Part shown: one piece after another, positions 36,916-49,258 of the stretch
How the letters are laid out: the number at the start of each line of letters is the position of its first letter
Numbering within the stretch: position 1 is the stretch's first letter
NCBI RefSeq assembly: GCF_902686445.1
Contig: NC_062214.1
Span: 50,813,177-50,877,176 of the forward strand
Reading direction: 5' to 3'
Length of the DNA: 64,000 nucleotides
From: Sciurus carolinensis
Lineage: Eukaryota; Chordata; Mammalia; Rodentia; Sciuridae
The notes under the pieces: generated by a model
What the model saw: the letters and a program-made list of their open reading frames with translations, nothing else
Database searches by the model: none
What the model was told of the DNA's origin: nothing
Translations under genes and position numbers: made by a program

Positions 36916-37340
36916 TTAAAGAACAACAGTATGATTTTTTGTCTTACAAATTTGTAATGTGGCCAGGACCAGCAGGTTTAGCTTGTCTCTGCTCTATTCT
37001 GCTTCAGCTGAGAAACTGGGGCTGGAACCACTTGAGAGTCTCTTATTCGCCTGTCTGTTGGGAAGCTGTTGGCTTCCTATGGGGACCTCCCCTGGCCTCC
37101 AGTGGCTCTTGCCTATGACTGGCTGGCTGTCTTCCCTTGCATGGTGGCTGCATTTGGAATATGGAAGTCCTAAGAAAGAGACCCCAGTGGAGCTGCCTTG
37201 TCATTGTAATGTACTCTCCAGAGCTATAGAGCATCACTTCTGCTTTGTTTTGGTTAAATTCACTAAAGTTGGTCCATGGGCAAGATGAGGAGAATTAGAC
37301 TCCACCTTTTTGGTGGGGGAACAAAGAATCAGATCCATTT
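36916..37340. other. Unique non-coding sequence
   Basis: A 109-codon plus frame at 36959-37288 has no supporting signal. No repeat recognised. Confidence 0.4.
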
Positions 37341-37866
37341 TATTTAAAAAAAATTTGTTGGTGCATAATAATGATATAGAATGGTGGGTTTCATTGTGGC
37401 ATATTTGTGCATGTATCTAACATATTTTAACTGGTTTCATTCCCCAGTGCCTCCCCTTGCCCTCCACTCCTCCCTCCCCTGATTCCCTTTCTCTACTCTG
37501 CTGGTCTCCCTTCTACTTTCATGAGGTTCCTTTTTTCTCTCTAGCTTCCACATAGGAGAGAAAACATATCACCCTAGAATTTCTGATGATGGATTTTGCT
37601 TTACATGATATTCTCCAGTTCTGTCCATTTTCCTGCAAATGACATAATCTCATTCTTCTTTATGGCTGAAAAAAATTCCACCACGTATATATATACCACA
37701 TTTTCTTTATCTATTCATTTGTTGATGGACACCTAGGCTGATTCCTTATTAGCGTTTACTGTTACTTGTATTCTTGATGATTGCCAGTCTAACTGGAGGG
37801 AGATGAAACTTCAGTGTGGTTTGGATTTGCATTTCCTTAATGACTAAAGATGTTGAACATAATCAG
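37341..37866 (-). mobile_element. 5'-truncated L1, antisense, with internal deletion
   Basis: It begins with an L1 3' end ('gttggtgcataataatgata'). It continues through 'ctgaaaaaaattccacca', 'ttgttgatggacacctaggc', then 'ttactgttacttgtattctt' and 'tgactaaagatgttgaacat'. These are antisense ORF2 C-terminal and 3' UTR segments. The jump from the 'gacacctaggctgattcc' part to the 'gttacttgtattcttgatg' part implies an internal deletion. No open frame survives. Confidence 0.75.
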
Positions 37867-38634
37867 ACATGTTCTAAAACTCACACACCAATTTCTCACT
37901 TTTCATGGGAAATTAGGTGACCCAGCAAGACTGGGTCTGAGTGGTGGCTGCCCCTGTAGACAAGGTCCACACACTCCAGTTTGCCTGCATCCCTATCATT
38001 CCCTAAGATAATACCCTGAGACTCTCCAGGCATTGAGACTGGGTCCTCACTCTAGAAACTCAGTAAGAGAATCAGAGTCACCTTTCAGCTCCTTCAATTT
38101 ATAGGGACTTTTCATTTTGAAAGGTGAGAACCCATCTCAGAAGGCAGTAAATTATACCTAAATAAGTAATTTTCTAAGATCTAAGCACCTCATTGCTCAT
38201 CTTTCTTCTGGCAACAGAGGTGCTTTTTTATTTACAGGGGTTGGAGGGCTGTGTGTGGGGGGGGTGTTGTGGGCAGAGGCAGCTGAGATGAATCCATAGA
38301 TTAGTAGAAGATGGCTATTCCTTTCTCAGCCTCCAAGAACAGAAGACATGGCTGAATTCACCTAGTATAAGTATCCAAGAAAAAAAGTACATACATGGAA
38401 TGCTTTGTATTTAATAACTGAAATAATTAGGAAGTGGGCATTTAAAATTCTTTTTTAAAACTCTTTAAAAGCAGTTGCATAAATCATAATGTAATCTCAA
38501 AAGACCAGTTCACAATGAACATTGCCAGTTCACCAAAACCCTCTTATGATCCTTTCCAATTATGATCTCCTTATTCTTCCTTGAAGGTAACCATCATTCT
38601 GACACCTAATACTGCTCTTGAGTTTTTCTGGTTT
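37867..38634. other. Unique non-coding sequence
   Basis: Includes a G-run near 38258. No gene recognised. Confidence 0.4.
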
Positions 38635-38649
38635 AAAAATGGCAGTGGA

Positions 38650-38791
38650 GGACTGGAGTTGTGGCTCAGTGGTAGAGTGCTCGCCTAGCATATGTGAGGT
38701 CCTGGGTTCAATGCTCAGCATCACATAAAAATAAAATAAAGATATTGTGTCCACCCACAACTAAAACAAAATATTTTTAAAAAATTATTTA
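38650..38791 (+). mobile_element. ID SINE, sciurid type, with exact target-site duplication
   Basis: 'gttgtggctcagtggtagag', 'tgctcgcctagcatatgtg' and 'ctgggttcaatgctcagc', then the long tail 'aaataaagatattgtgtcc' and 'acccacaactaaaac'. A 15-bp duplication 'aaaaatggcagtgga' flanks it exactly (38635-38649 and 38792-38806). The tail form is the one I associate with squirrel ID elements. Confidence 0.95.
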
Positions 38792-38829
38792 AAAAATGGC
38801 AGTGGACTAATGCAGTGTGATGCTATTAT

Positions 38830-40190
38830 GTTGAGCTTCCTTGTTCACCATTATGTTGGTAAGAGTCTTTCAATGTTGCTTGTAGCCATAGTTTGTTCAT
38901 TTCCATTGCTCTTTATAGTATTCCCTTTGGATGCTAATTATTTATCATTAGTTATCAGATATACCATTAATTTATCCAGTTGACTTTTAATGAGCATTTA
39001 GATTGTTTCCACTTTTTGGCTATCATGCATAACATTGCCAAAGTGTTCACACATTCATTTACACTCCCACTAGCAAAATATGAGAGTCCCAGTTGTTCTC
39101 TATCTTTGTCAACACTTAGTATTATCAGTCTTTTGAATCTGAGCCATTCATGATATGTTGTAGTAGTTCGTTGTGGTTTTAATTTCCCTTTTCCTGTTAA
39201 TTAGTGAGGCTCTTTGCAGGTCATTAGGATTTTCTCTACTGTGAAATTCCAGTTCAATCATGTTTTTCCCAACCAGATTTTTTTTTTTTTTTTCTTATTA
39301 ATTTAGAGCAGGGTTTCTTGGCCTCATAACTATTGGTACTTTTGGTCGGACAGATGTTTGTCTTGTGTAATATAGAAGGTTTGGAAGCATCCTTGGCTTC
39401 CGCTTACAAGATGCCAGTGGCATCCCTCCCAGTGGTCTCCCAAAGTGTCTCCAGACTTGTCCACATGTCCCCCGGGAGAAGAAGAAAGGGCACAATCGCC
39501 TCAGTTGAGGATCACTCTGCTTGTGTCCCCTATGTATTAAGGATAGGAGCCCTTTGTCAGTTCTGAATATGTTTTGCAAATACCTTCTCGCACTCTGCAG
39601 CATGACTTTTCATGCTTTTAAAGTTGTTTTTGTGGAACAGAAATTCTTAATGTAGTCCAGTTACCAATCTTTTTAAAAATAGTTATTTTTATTTTATTCC
39701 TGCTTTACACATTCTAGCCTATCCTACGTTTTTTTCTGGGAACTTAGTTTTTCTGTCTCTCACATTTGGATCTACAATCTACATTAGGATTGACATTTAT
39801 TTTTTCATGATAAAAAGTAGAGTCAGTCTTCATTTTTTAAAATTTGGCTATTCAATTGGCATAGCAACTTTTATTGGGAAATCTAATGACTTTGCTTTAC
39901 ATTATATCTTGATACCCTGTAAGCCAAGGACCGAGTACTTCATTATTCAATATCACCTTTGATAATCTTAGCCCTTAGTGTGTTCATAAAATTTCTAGCA
40001 TTACCTCCTCAGTTTCCATTAAGTTTAAAAATAGTGGGGTGTTGATTGGAATTCTCCCTATTAATTTGGAAAGAATGAATATTTGCAATGTGGATTCTTC
40101 CAATTTCTGAAGATAGTATATCTCCCCACTATTTAAGTTGTTTAAAATTTTCTCTTTCTCCCATTTGTTTACAATAAAAATGAATTTAAA
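38830..40190 (-). mobile_element. Ancient L1 (L1M-like), antisense
   Basis: Antisense L1 phrases run in order: 'gattgtttccactttttggc', 'tcatttacactcccactagc', 'gttttgcaaataccttctcg', 'aaattcttaatgtagtccag' and 'gaatatttgcaatgtggatt'. It is diverged beyond any reading frame and is interrupted by a hAT element at 39309-39519. Confidence 0.75.
39309..39519 (-). mobile_element. MER5A-like hAT-Charlie element, nested
   Basis: The ends 'cagggtttcttggcctcata' and 'cctcagttgaggatcactctg' (imperfect inverted termini) enclose 'ttggaagcatccttggcttc', 'aagatgccagtggcatccct' and 'gtgtctccagacttgtccac'. This is the MER5A order. It is non-autonomous and splits the surrounding ancient L1. Confidence 0.82.
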
Positions 40191-43100
40191 AAAAGAATGA
40201 AAAAAAAGAAAAAAATTTTCTCTTTTTAAAAAGGATGGGTTAAAAAAGCATGTGAGAGCTTCTTATATTTATCAAGTGCTGTTATTTTTCAAAATAAAGA
40301 TCTGTTTACATTTGAAAAGATTAAGTTTCTTGAACTAAAAAAACATTCTGAATCCTCATTGCAGAGAGAGAGAGAAAGAGCACAGTCAATGTCTTTGCCT
40401 GCCATTCAGTGGCTTTGCAATCTACCCCTGACCTGCCTCCTTCCCTCCCTTGTCCCACTTCTTCTGGCCTTGTGAAGCTACTCCAGGTTCCCTTGTCTTT
40501 TTCCTCCTCTTCCCCCTGCCTGGACTCTACTTTGCCCCCAGTGAATCCCCGACAAATTCTACTTCTAGGTCCAGGTCAAGCATTTCTTGAGCATCCCTGT
40601 CCCTGAGCTGGAGGAACTGCTTCTTCTTCTGGGTCTCTAGCTTTCTTCTCACATCATCTATCCTTTTGTCTAGGGGCTGGCTATGTTCTAGTCTGCCCCT
40701 GCTGTAGAATATGGGATGGGGCATTGTTGTAAACATTTATTCAGTCATTTATCAGCCATATCTTGAGGTCCTTCTAGATGCCAATCCCTGTGCTGGGATC
40801 CTGGGTTCCAGAGAAAACTAGATCATGTACCCTCCTCAAGGGGCTCACAGACACCCAGATCATTTGGGTACCCCTGAGACACAGGCAGACAGAGAACCCA
40901 AAGTTAAGGGCTGGGATGGGAAGGTCAGGGAGTCTGCACAGACAGTGCTGAGATTTGAAGAAGAATCAGGAATTTATCAATGGGGAAAGGAAGGACCTGC
41001 CTCCCACCAGTGTCTAGCCCAGGTACAAGAAAGGACAGGGACTCAATCAGAGTTTATCCTTGGTAACATCTGTCATGTCCTGGGTTTGGGTAATCCTGGG
41101 TGGCTGGGCTCCTGCATAGCCACCCTTCACCCTCAAAGGGCAACCAATCTGTGCTTTTCTGGTCCACAGAAGAGACTAGTTTTCTCAAGTATGTGGAATC
41201 TACCAGCTTGTCTCTTGGTAGTCTTAATCTACAGGGGTAAACATAAAATCTGGAAATGAATAATATTATTTTATTTTTAACAGATTAGAGTTGTCCTTGA
41301 AGACATTGAGTATGTCCACCTGTGATTCTAGGACATGTAGCATTTCCCCTTCCTTAGGACTTGAGGGTGGCTTTATGATCATCCACCATCTCCCTTCTCC
41401 AGCTGTCTGTTCCTTTCCACCTCACTTTTGGCCAAAAGAGTCTGGACAGATCAGAGCTTTGCCCCAACTTGAACCATGGATTTTTTTCAAAAAATATAAT
41501 AAAATTTAGGTGAAAATGGAAATATCTACATGTTTATTTTTAAGTGTCCTTTAAAAAATGTTAAGTGCTTTGTTGGTTGGGAAACGTCGAAATAGGTCAT
41601 GTGTAACTTGTTTGCTCATAAAGAGCCTCACGCTTGGTATATTTAGAGAGGATAGGGAAGTGATTTCTCATATTAAGTTTTTCTCTATTTTCCCTCTTAA
41701 ACCAAAAAGAGCTTGGAAATTCCTCACCCTCTTCATTGCTGGTGGATTTTCCTGGCCTCATAGTTCTGGTAAGGGTTCCTGTTTCCTCATCTTAAGAGTT
41801 AAATATGCCAAGCTTTGCCAGACCTTGAGTTCTGCTTCTCTCTTCAGAGAGAAAACACTTCAGGTCAGGACTGGTGTTAGTGGGCAGGGGAAGGCAGTGT
41901 TCTGAACGTCTAATGATGCCTTCCTTTGTGGGAAATTGAGGCTGTGATTTAAAACAAATTGCTGTTGCAATGTCTGACTACCCCTGTGGCTGTCTCTGGT
42001 TTTTGTCCACCTTCACCTAAAGTATTAGGAGCATAGTGGAACTTTTACTGAAGGTTCCTGGGGAAGGAGGGTTTCAATGACCAGCACTCCATAAAAAAAC
42101 AACTTGGAAACCCTCCCTCAAGTGTGTCTGTTTTCTCTAGTTCCTTCTTCCACCATGTCCACCACTACTGGGTCTTTCCTTCCTCCATTCCTGGATTATT
42201 TGCTAGCTGTGTCCCAAATATTTCCCTTCTATTCTATGCAATTCAAACACTGCTGTCCGCTATTCTATGCAGAAAAATTTGGTCTGATATCAACTTCCAT
42301 ACATAGATTTTCACAATTTAACCAATAGGGTATTCAGCAAGTAAGGTTCTTACAGGGCCACGGCAGTAGAAAATTACAAGTGGTATTTTATAACAGGCCA
42401 GAATAATAAGATAGTGTTGGAAGGAGTAAGCAGAGAAGTTCTAGAAGAATTTCTGAGCTTTGGCTGCATTGAGTTTCATTCTAGAAAAGTCAATCCCAAT
42501 CTCTCCCCAAACCCTGCTCCCATCTTTCAGAGCAGGCTTCTTCCCTGGGGACAGACTCCACAATTTCATTCTCTTTGGAATCATCAGCTGAATTGCTTCA
42601 GGGGATGTATCTACTGACATATCTGTTAGGTTCCTGAGGCTGAGGAACAGGTGGGGTTGCTAAAACCCCAGAATGGTACCAGCCCTCTTCAGGAGTCTGT
42701 GACTGCTCAAAAGATCTGCTTCAGAGAAATCATGAAGCAAATACTCCAAGATGCACAGATTGGGGAGAGAGTTGCCATACCAGAGTCTATGCTAGGCAGA
42801 TGAATATGCAAATGAAATGGACTGAGAGGTGGGAGGGGTGTAAAGAATGAGGGGAGGGAACCCTCTAGAATCAGATAAGCAGTGTTCCAGGCTCCTTTGA
42901 AAGAACTGTGCAAAGTGGCAAGACCAAAGAGAGTGCCAGCTTCTCCGTGCATCCTGGTACCGAACACTTCACAGGGAGAAGTTCATGTCTATCCCAGGAA
43001 CATTCCTGAGAGGTCACTGGAACTGAGAAATCAGAAGATTGTCCACTCAAAATCAGATTGAATGCCACTGAGCTCACAGTCTTAGCCTCTGAGCCATTTG

Positions 43101-43812
43101 CCTCCAAGGAGTTGCTGTTGGTTTGCTGGAACTCTTGTGCTAAATACCATCAGATAATGTGGTCTTTCTGCCATCTGCCTTCCATCAAGAGCAAGTGCCC
43201 ATATATTCCAGAACATCTGAACTGTGCATCCTTGTATTTATTTAGGTATTTTGTTAGTGCTCATTTCTTTGTATTCAAGATGCCAGCTAGTGGGAACAAA
43301 TTTGTCCCCAGCCCAGATTATGTTGTAGTTGGGTATTGTTATAGACAGTTGCTAATGTAACCCCACTTCACCTGGAAGTCTCACCTGTACCCAGAAAACC
43401 TCCCCTACAGACAGATGGTCTCTCATCACCCTTCTCTGTGTTTCCCACATCACAACACTAACTTCTCTGGTCACCTTTCTTAGCAAGGGGCTTTCTTCCA
43501 CTTTGCCATCTCCTGCTGTCCTCGTGTGTGCTCTTTGCTGCAGCACACCAGGTCTCTCTATTGTTGTTCCCTGCCCTGACTCTGCTTGTCAAAATCCTGC
43601 TCTTGATTTTAGCCAAGTGCCATGTCACCTCCCTTCAGTGCCCAGATGCATTTGGTTGTACTGAATTCCCCAGGAACTTCTAGAAAGTTTGTTCTTCAGG
43701 ATTCTCTGGAGTTCTCATCCACCTCCCTGAGGGTAAAATCCCTGTGTGATGTATATTTGGATTCTCAATCCCAGTGCCCTCACAGTTGGGTAATACTTAC
43801 ATAGCTCTTTAA
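40191..43812. other. Long unique non-coding stretch
   Basis: No recent repeat and no supported gene. Weak L2-like sequence appears at 40470-40600 ('aggtccaggtcaagcatttc'), 40730-40880 ('catttattcagtcatttatc') and 43590-43790 ('caagtgccatgtcacctccc'). Open frames up to 144 codons lack domains or splice coherence. Confidence 0.4.
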
Positions 43813-43827
43813 AACACACATGATCTG

Positions 43828-44036
43828 CCAGGCATGGTGGTTTATGCCTGTAAACTCAGGGACTCAGGAGGCTGAAGCAGGAGGATTACAAGCCAGTCTC
43901 AGCAACTTAGCAAGACCCTAAACAATTTAGGGAGACCCTGTCTCAAAATTAAAAATAAAAGGGGCTGGGGATGTGGTTCAGTGGTAAAGTGCCGCTGGGT
44001 TCAATCCTGGGCTCAATTCCCCCACATAAATATATA
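43828..44036 (+). mobile_element. B1-dID composite SINE with target-site duplication
   Basis: B1 half 'gccaggcatggtggtttatg' to 'gggagaccctgtctcaaaat'. ID half 'ggggctggggatgtggttca'. Flanks 'acacacatgatct' (43815-43827) and 'atccacataatct' (44040-44052) are a diverged target-site duplication. Confidence 0.93.
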
Positions 44037-44049
44037 AAATCCACATAAT

Positions 44050-44185
44050 CTATAAGGAAGGATTTCCCATTTTACAGAGGTGCACACCAAAGTCCAGACA
44101 GGTTGGGCAATTTGGTTCAATGACTTGACAAGGACAGGCAGAGTAAGTGAGTGATCCCGTCTCTCCTGGCTCCAAAATGTGAGTA
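44050..44185 (-). mobile_element. MIR SINE relic
   Basis: 'cccattttacagaggtgcac' and 'ttcaatgacttgacaaggac' form the antisense MIR 3' part. Confidence 0.55.
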
Positions 44186-44573
44186 CCCTGCCCCTGCTCT
44201 GTTCTCTTTGGAGTCCTAAACTGTTTGTTGTCTAGATGTAGAGGCATTAGAGTTTCAAGGTGTCCAGTGTTCAGGAGCTGGGGTTTCCCTGAGGCATCTT
44301 AGTTTGCAGTTGAGCCCTCTGAGGGGGCTATAAATGGAGGCAGTGGGACTGGGCTGGGGATGGGTTGTTCTGGGTGGTAGGAAAGGAAGAGAAACCACTG
44401 ACAGGAGGCAACCACATGCTGTGAGGTAAAAAATGCCCTGCCCAGAGGCCTCAGTGCTGTTTTTCCTCAGTCAGCAGGAACTATATTCCATACTACAGGA
44501 ACCTCTGTTTGAGGAGGTCAGTTAGGAGCAAAGACTGTGGAGTAGAGGATGTGTACGTGTGTGTGTGTGTGTG

Positions 44574-44621
<48 letters not shown>

Positions 44622-45229
44622 TGTTTTGTAACTTTGTGGAGGCATGACTAAAGAATGAATTAAGGAGACAATCAAGGGAAGCTGGTCCCAAGTGGGAGAG
44701 GGATAGGGTTGGAGCCAGAGGACATGAAGGATAAGAACAGGAATTCAGGTGTGAAGTCATGGGTTCTCTGAAACTCTTTGTATCCTCACCCCAAACTAGG
44801 CCCTGAGGGACAGATAGCACTTCAGTGACTGCAGAGCAGGCTGGACCTCATGGCCTCCCCCACCAGCAGAAGGGCAAGCACTCAACATCCCTTTGTGAGC
44901 TGCTGCAGCCTGTGCAGTGGAGAGAAAGCACCACTGCATGGCTTCTGCAGTGTCTACATGGCCTGGAGAAATCAGGACTGACTCCTGAGGAGCTCCAGGC
45001 TGCTCCAGATCACTGACCTGGAGCTGATCCAAGAGGACAGAGGACAGGAGGACTCTGAGGAGGACCATGTTTCAAAAGAGCTCTTGCAGGCAGGGAGGAC
45101 ACATCATAAATACCCACTTTTCCCATCTGCCCAACTCCTTGTGGGACTCTTGTTGTATTCAGAATAGATCTGGACATGTGTGCAACTTTTGGCTTTTAAT
45201 TTGCCCAATATTTCTGCAGCCCTAGTTAC
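44186..45229. other. Unique non-coding sequence
   Basis: Apart from the compound microsatellite at 44551, no repeat or supported gene. Confidence 0.4.
44551..44617. repeat. Compound (TG)n(AG)n microsatellite
   Basis: A GT run with one early TAC interruption, then about 20 uninterrupted GA units on the plus strand. Confidence 0.97.
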
Positions 45230-45400
45230 ATCCCATGCATAGTATGGGCATGTCACATAGATCTCCTTTCATCCTCACAACAACCCTACCCTGTAGGTAC
45301 TGTCAACCCTATCATATAGCTGAGGATGTAGAACTGTAAAAAATGGGAAAGGGACAGATTCAAGGTCACCCAGTTGGGAAAGGAAGGGTAGGGACTTGCA
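45230..45400 (-). mobile_element. MIR SINE relic
   Basis: 'cctttcatcctcacaacaac', 'cctaccctgtaggtactgtc' and 'attcaaggtcacccagttgg' follow antisense MIR. Confidence 0.75.
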
Positions 45401-46951
45401 ATAGGGGTTGTTTGAAATCACCTGTCTCTGAAGAGTTCTCAGACCAGCAAGAAAGAGAAAAACACAAATTTGCCCCCAATTTTGATAGAAGGTAGGCAAA
45501 GGAGGGGGTTCCAAGTCCAGAGAGACTCCTGCAGGGGTCAGAAGGTGTTTCCTCAGAAGGTCAGTGTTCCCAAGGGTCCTTAAAGGGTGCTCGTGAATGG
45601 AAATGTGATACAGAGGTGGGAGTTCTAGGCAAAGTAGTAACAGAGCTGACCCATCCACTGTGCTCAACAGATGGATGGAGGGTGGGGAAGAATCACTTGT
45701 GGGGGCTCCACAGCCACTGGGATGGAATTACCAGGTCCTTCCAGCCAGCCCAGCCTGTCTGGACCTTTCTCCTCTATAACTAAGCCCTGCTGGGGTCAAC
45801 TCTGCCCTACCCCTTGGCACCGCCCCTAGAACTTGGCAAGACAGCTGTTTTGAAATATTGGTTTGCATTTTTTGGAAGCTCCTTGAAATTGGAATGAAAA
45901 ATCTGACTGGTGATTCTGAAATGGCTTCCCCTCATGGGCAACCTGGATCTTGTAGCACTCTACAAGGAAGTAAACAGGCCTGAGCACCAGGCTGCTGCAT
46001 GGGCCATGCTGCCCAGATTGTAGGATGTCCCTAGCCTGAGGCATGGGCAGTCAGCCCAGGACTGCCCAAGTGTCCAAGTGTTTGCCCAGGTGCCCTGGAC
46101 AGGCCAGCCTGGGGTGTGGTGACCATAGCTGCCTGAGAGGGAGCCCTAGGTGGGGTATAGGCCAGGAAGTCAGAGATGTTTGATGTTACATTAAAAATTC
46201 CAGCAGGCTTCCTGGAGTGGACTGAGCTCAGAGGTCAAAAGAACTAGGCAGGATTAGAGGTCCTCTGGCTCCCCACTGTGTAGCCACTGTGCCTCAACTT
46301 CATTAGCTGACAAAGTAATTCTCTGTCCTCACTGGCAACAAATGGAGGAAGACACAGCTTTTGGAAATATCCAGGCTACTACCCCAGAACCTGTGGTCAT
46401 GGACAGGGCCATGAGTTCAGGGGGGCCCCAGAGTTCCCCCACCCTTTTCACCTCCTCCTCCTATAAGTGGGGTGGCCATACCCCAGCTGATGGTGGGCAG
46501 CTATGACTTATTCCAGCTGATTGTTGCCATGTGGGAATTCAGACCCAGGTGGCCAGATCTTCAGATTTTTCCAGCAAAGCTGGAAATCTAGATATTTGTG
46601 TGAAATTTCTCAAATTTTTTAATTCTTAAAAACATGATGTAGGCCAAGCTATGCACATCTGCAGGACAGACTTGGCCTGTGGGTAACCAATAAGTGAGCT
46701 CTGCCCTCAGCTTTCAGACACCAAGGGCCACCTAAGCAAGGGGTCTCAATGCCAGTGAAGAAAAGAGGGTGGAAAGAATGTTCAGGGAGGGACCCTAAAG
46801 TCCACAGTCAAGAAAGCCATGACAGCTCCTACTCCCACTCTCCAAAGGGAAGAGAAATCGCTCCGATTTGTCTTGGTTCTCATCTACCATCTTGGCATAG
46901 ATACAGAGGGGGACAGGGTGTGGCTAGGAGACTGTGGACACTGTCTCTCTT
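45401..46951. other. Unique non-coding sequence
   Basis: No repeat or supported gene recognised. Confidence 0.4.
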
Positions 46952-46965
46952 TTTCACTGGCATTT

Positions 46966-47051
46966 TTTTTTGGGGGGGTGCTAGGGAATCTAACCCAGGG
47001 CCTTGGGCTTACAAGGCAAGCACTCTACCCACTGAGCTATCTCCCCAGCCC
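46966..47051 (-). mobile_element. ID SINE (short-tail subfamily) with exact target-site duplication
   Basis: Antisense ID 'gtgctagggaatctaaccc' to 'ctgagctatctccccagccc' with a short T-run. Exact 14-bp flanks 'tttcactggcattt' lie at 46952-46965 and 47052-47065. It shares the 'gatagctcagt' A-box form and the 'gccttgtaagc' middle with copies at 48343 and 59591. Confidence 0.95.
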
Positions 47052-47065
47052 TTTCACTGGCATTT

Positions 47066-47311
47066 CTAAGCTGCTCTTGATCTGACCTCATTCTGCTGGG
47101 TCAGCCCTCAAGGAATGCCCCCTGGCCGGCTCCTTCTCCCTCCTTTCTTTCCATCTTTGTGGATGGTTTACCCTCTCACAGGTTCTTGGTAGGTATTAGA
47201 TCCCTCCCCCTAGAAGGTGTTGGCTAATGAAAAGGCTGGGAGGCTAATAGCTGGCCAATTAGAAAGCAGTTGGCTAAATTGGTAGGAATTAATGGCAACA
47301 TTGCATCGGGG
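47066..47311. other. Non-coding spacer
   Basis: Unique, no gene seen. Confidence 0.4.
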
Positions 47312-47530
47312 GAGAGAGCATGAGTTCTGGATCAGATAGACCTAGATTCAATTGACAGCTCTTTCCTTAACTAGTCACATGATCTGAGATGGTTACCTGA
47401 AACTTCTAGCAACTCTGTTCTGTCTTCTGTAAATAGGGACGAAAATCCTTCCTACAGCGATTATATGCAATAAAAAGTGCCCAGAACAGTACCTGTCACA
47501 TAGTAAGAACTAAACAGTCATTGTTATTGA
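47312..47530 (+). mobile_element. MIR SINE
   Basis: 'tagacctagattcaattgac', 'tagtcacatgatctgagatg', 'ttctgtaaatagggacgaaa' and 'cagtacctgtcacatagtaa' give a nearly complete MIR in order. Confidence 0.78.
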
Positions 47531-48342
47531 TCTCAGGTTCTTCCTGAGTCGAATGTCTAACAGAAAATGTGATGCCAGGGTCTCAACAATGTATATCCAT
47601 TCTTTTTTAAATTTGTTGTAATGACTTATACATGATAGTAGAATACACTTTGATACATCATATTTAATGGAATATTTCTCATTCTTCTAGTTCTACATGA
47701 TGTAGAATCCCACCAGTCATATATTTATATATGTACACAGGATAATAATGTCTGATTCATTCTACTCTCATTCCTACCCCCATACCCACTCCCCTCCCTT
47801 CACTCCCCTTTACCTAATCTGAACTAACCCTATTCTTCCCTAGTGCCCCTCCCATTGTGAATTAGCATCTACATATCAGAGAAAACATTGGTTCTATAGT
47901 TTAGCTATTGTGAGTGGAGCTGCTATAAACATTGATGTGACTGCATCACTGTAATATGCTGATTTTAAGTTCTTAGGATATAAACAGATGAGTGGGAAAG
48001 CTGGGTCAAATGGTGGTTCCATTCCAGTTTCCTGAGGAACCTCCATACTGCTTTCCACAATGTTAGCACCAATTTGCATTCCCACCAGCAACATATAAGT
48101 GTACCTTTTCCCCCACATCCTTGGCAACATTTATTGTTACTTGTATTTTTGATAATTGCCATTCTGACTGGGTTGAGATAAAATCTTAGTTTTGGTTTAC
48201 ATTTCTCTAATTGCTAAAGATGTTGAACATTTTTTCATATATTTATTGATTGATTATACTCCTTCTGTGATGTCTGTTCAGTTCCTTGACCCACTTATTG
48301 ATTGGGTAATTTGGTTTTCTGGTGTTAAGTTTTAGTTTACAC

Positions 48343-48433
48343 TTTTTTTTTTTTTTTGGGGTGCTGGGGATCGAACTCAGGGCCTCATGCTTACAAGGCA
48401 AGCACTCTACCGACTGAGCTATCTCCCCAGCCC
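48343..48433 (-). mobile_element. ID SINE nested in the inverted L1
   Basis: T-run, then antisense ID 'ggtgctggggatcgaactc' to 'ctgagctatctccccagcc'. Both Pol III boxes look intact in sense ('tagctcagtcggtagagtg', 'gagttcgatcc'). The L1 sequence 'ctggtgttaagttt' is duplicated on both sides (48319-48332, 48434-48447). A short 'agtttacac' stretch lies between left flank and T-run and is probably part of the tail. Confidence 0.93.
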
Positions 48434-49258
48434 CTGGTGTTAAGTTTTTTGAGTTCTTTATATATCCTGGAGATTAATCCTCTATCTGAGGTGCATGTGG
48501 TAAAGACTTTCTCCCATTCTGTAGGCTCTTGGGAATCAATCTAACAAAAGAGGTGAAAGACCTCTACAATGAAACTACAGAACATTAAAGAAAGAAATTG
48601 AAAACCTTAGAAGATGGAGAGACCTCCCATTCTCCTGGATAGGCAGAATTAATACTGTCAAAATGACTATACTATCAAAAGCATTATACAGATTTAATTA
48701 AATTCCAATTAAAATCCCAATTACATTCTTAGTAGCACTAGAAAAAGCAATCATGAAATTCATTTGGAAAAAATAAGAGACCCAGAATAGCCAAAGCAAT
48801 CCTTAGCAAGAAGAATGAAGCAGGAGGCATCACAATACCAGATCTTAAACTATACTACAGAACCATAGTAAAAAAAACAGCATGGTATTGGAACCAAACC
48901 AGACATGTAGATCAATGGTACAGAACAGAAGACACAGAGACAAACCCACATAAACACAGTTATCTCATACTAGACAAAGGCACCAAAAACATTCACTGGA
49001 GAAAAGATAGCCTATTCAATAAATGGTGCTGGAAAAATTGAAATACACAGGTAACAAAATGAAATTAAGCCCCTATCTCTCACCCTGCATGAAACTCAAC
49101 TCAAAGTGGAACAAAGACTTAGGCACTGGACCAGAGACCCTGTGCCTAATAGAAGAAAAAGTAGGCCAAAATTTTTACCATGTTGGCTTGGGATCTGACT
49201 ACCTTAACAAGACTCCTAAAGTGCAAGAAGTAAAATCAAGAATCAATAAATGGGATGG

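Noticed and set aside
44493..44820. Minus-strand frames with Ser-Leu and His-Thr repeats
   Set aside because: Translation of the (TG)n(AG)n microsatellite; the same artefact occurs at the 31.3 and 36.0 kb tracts.
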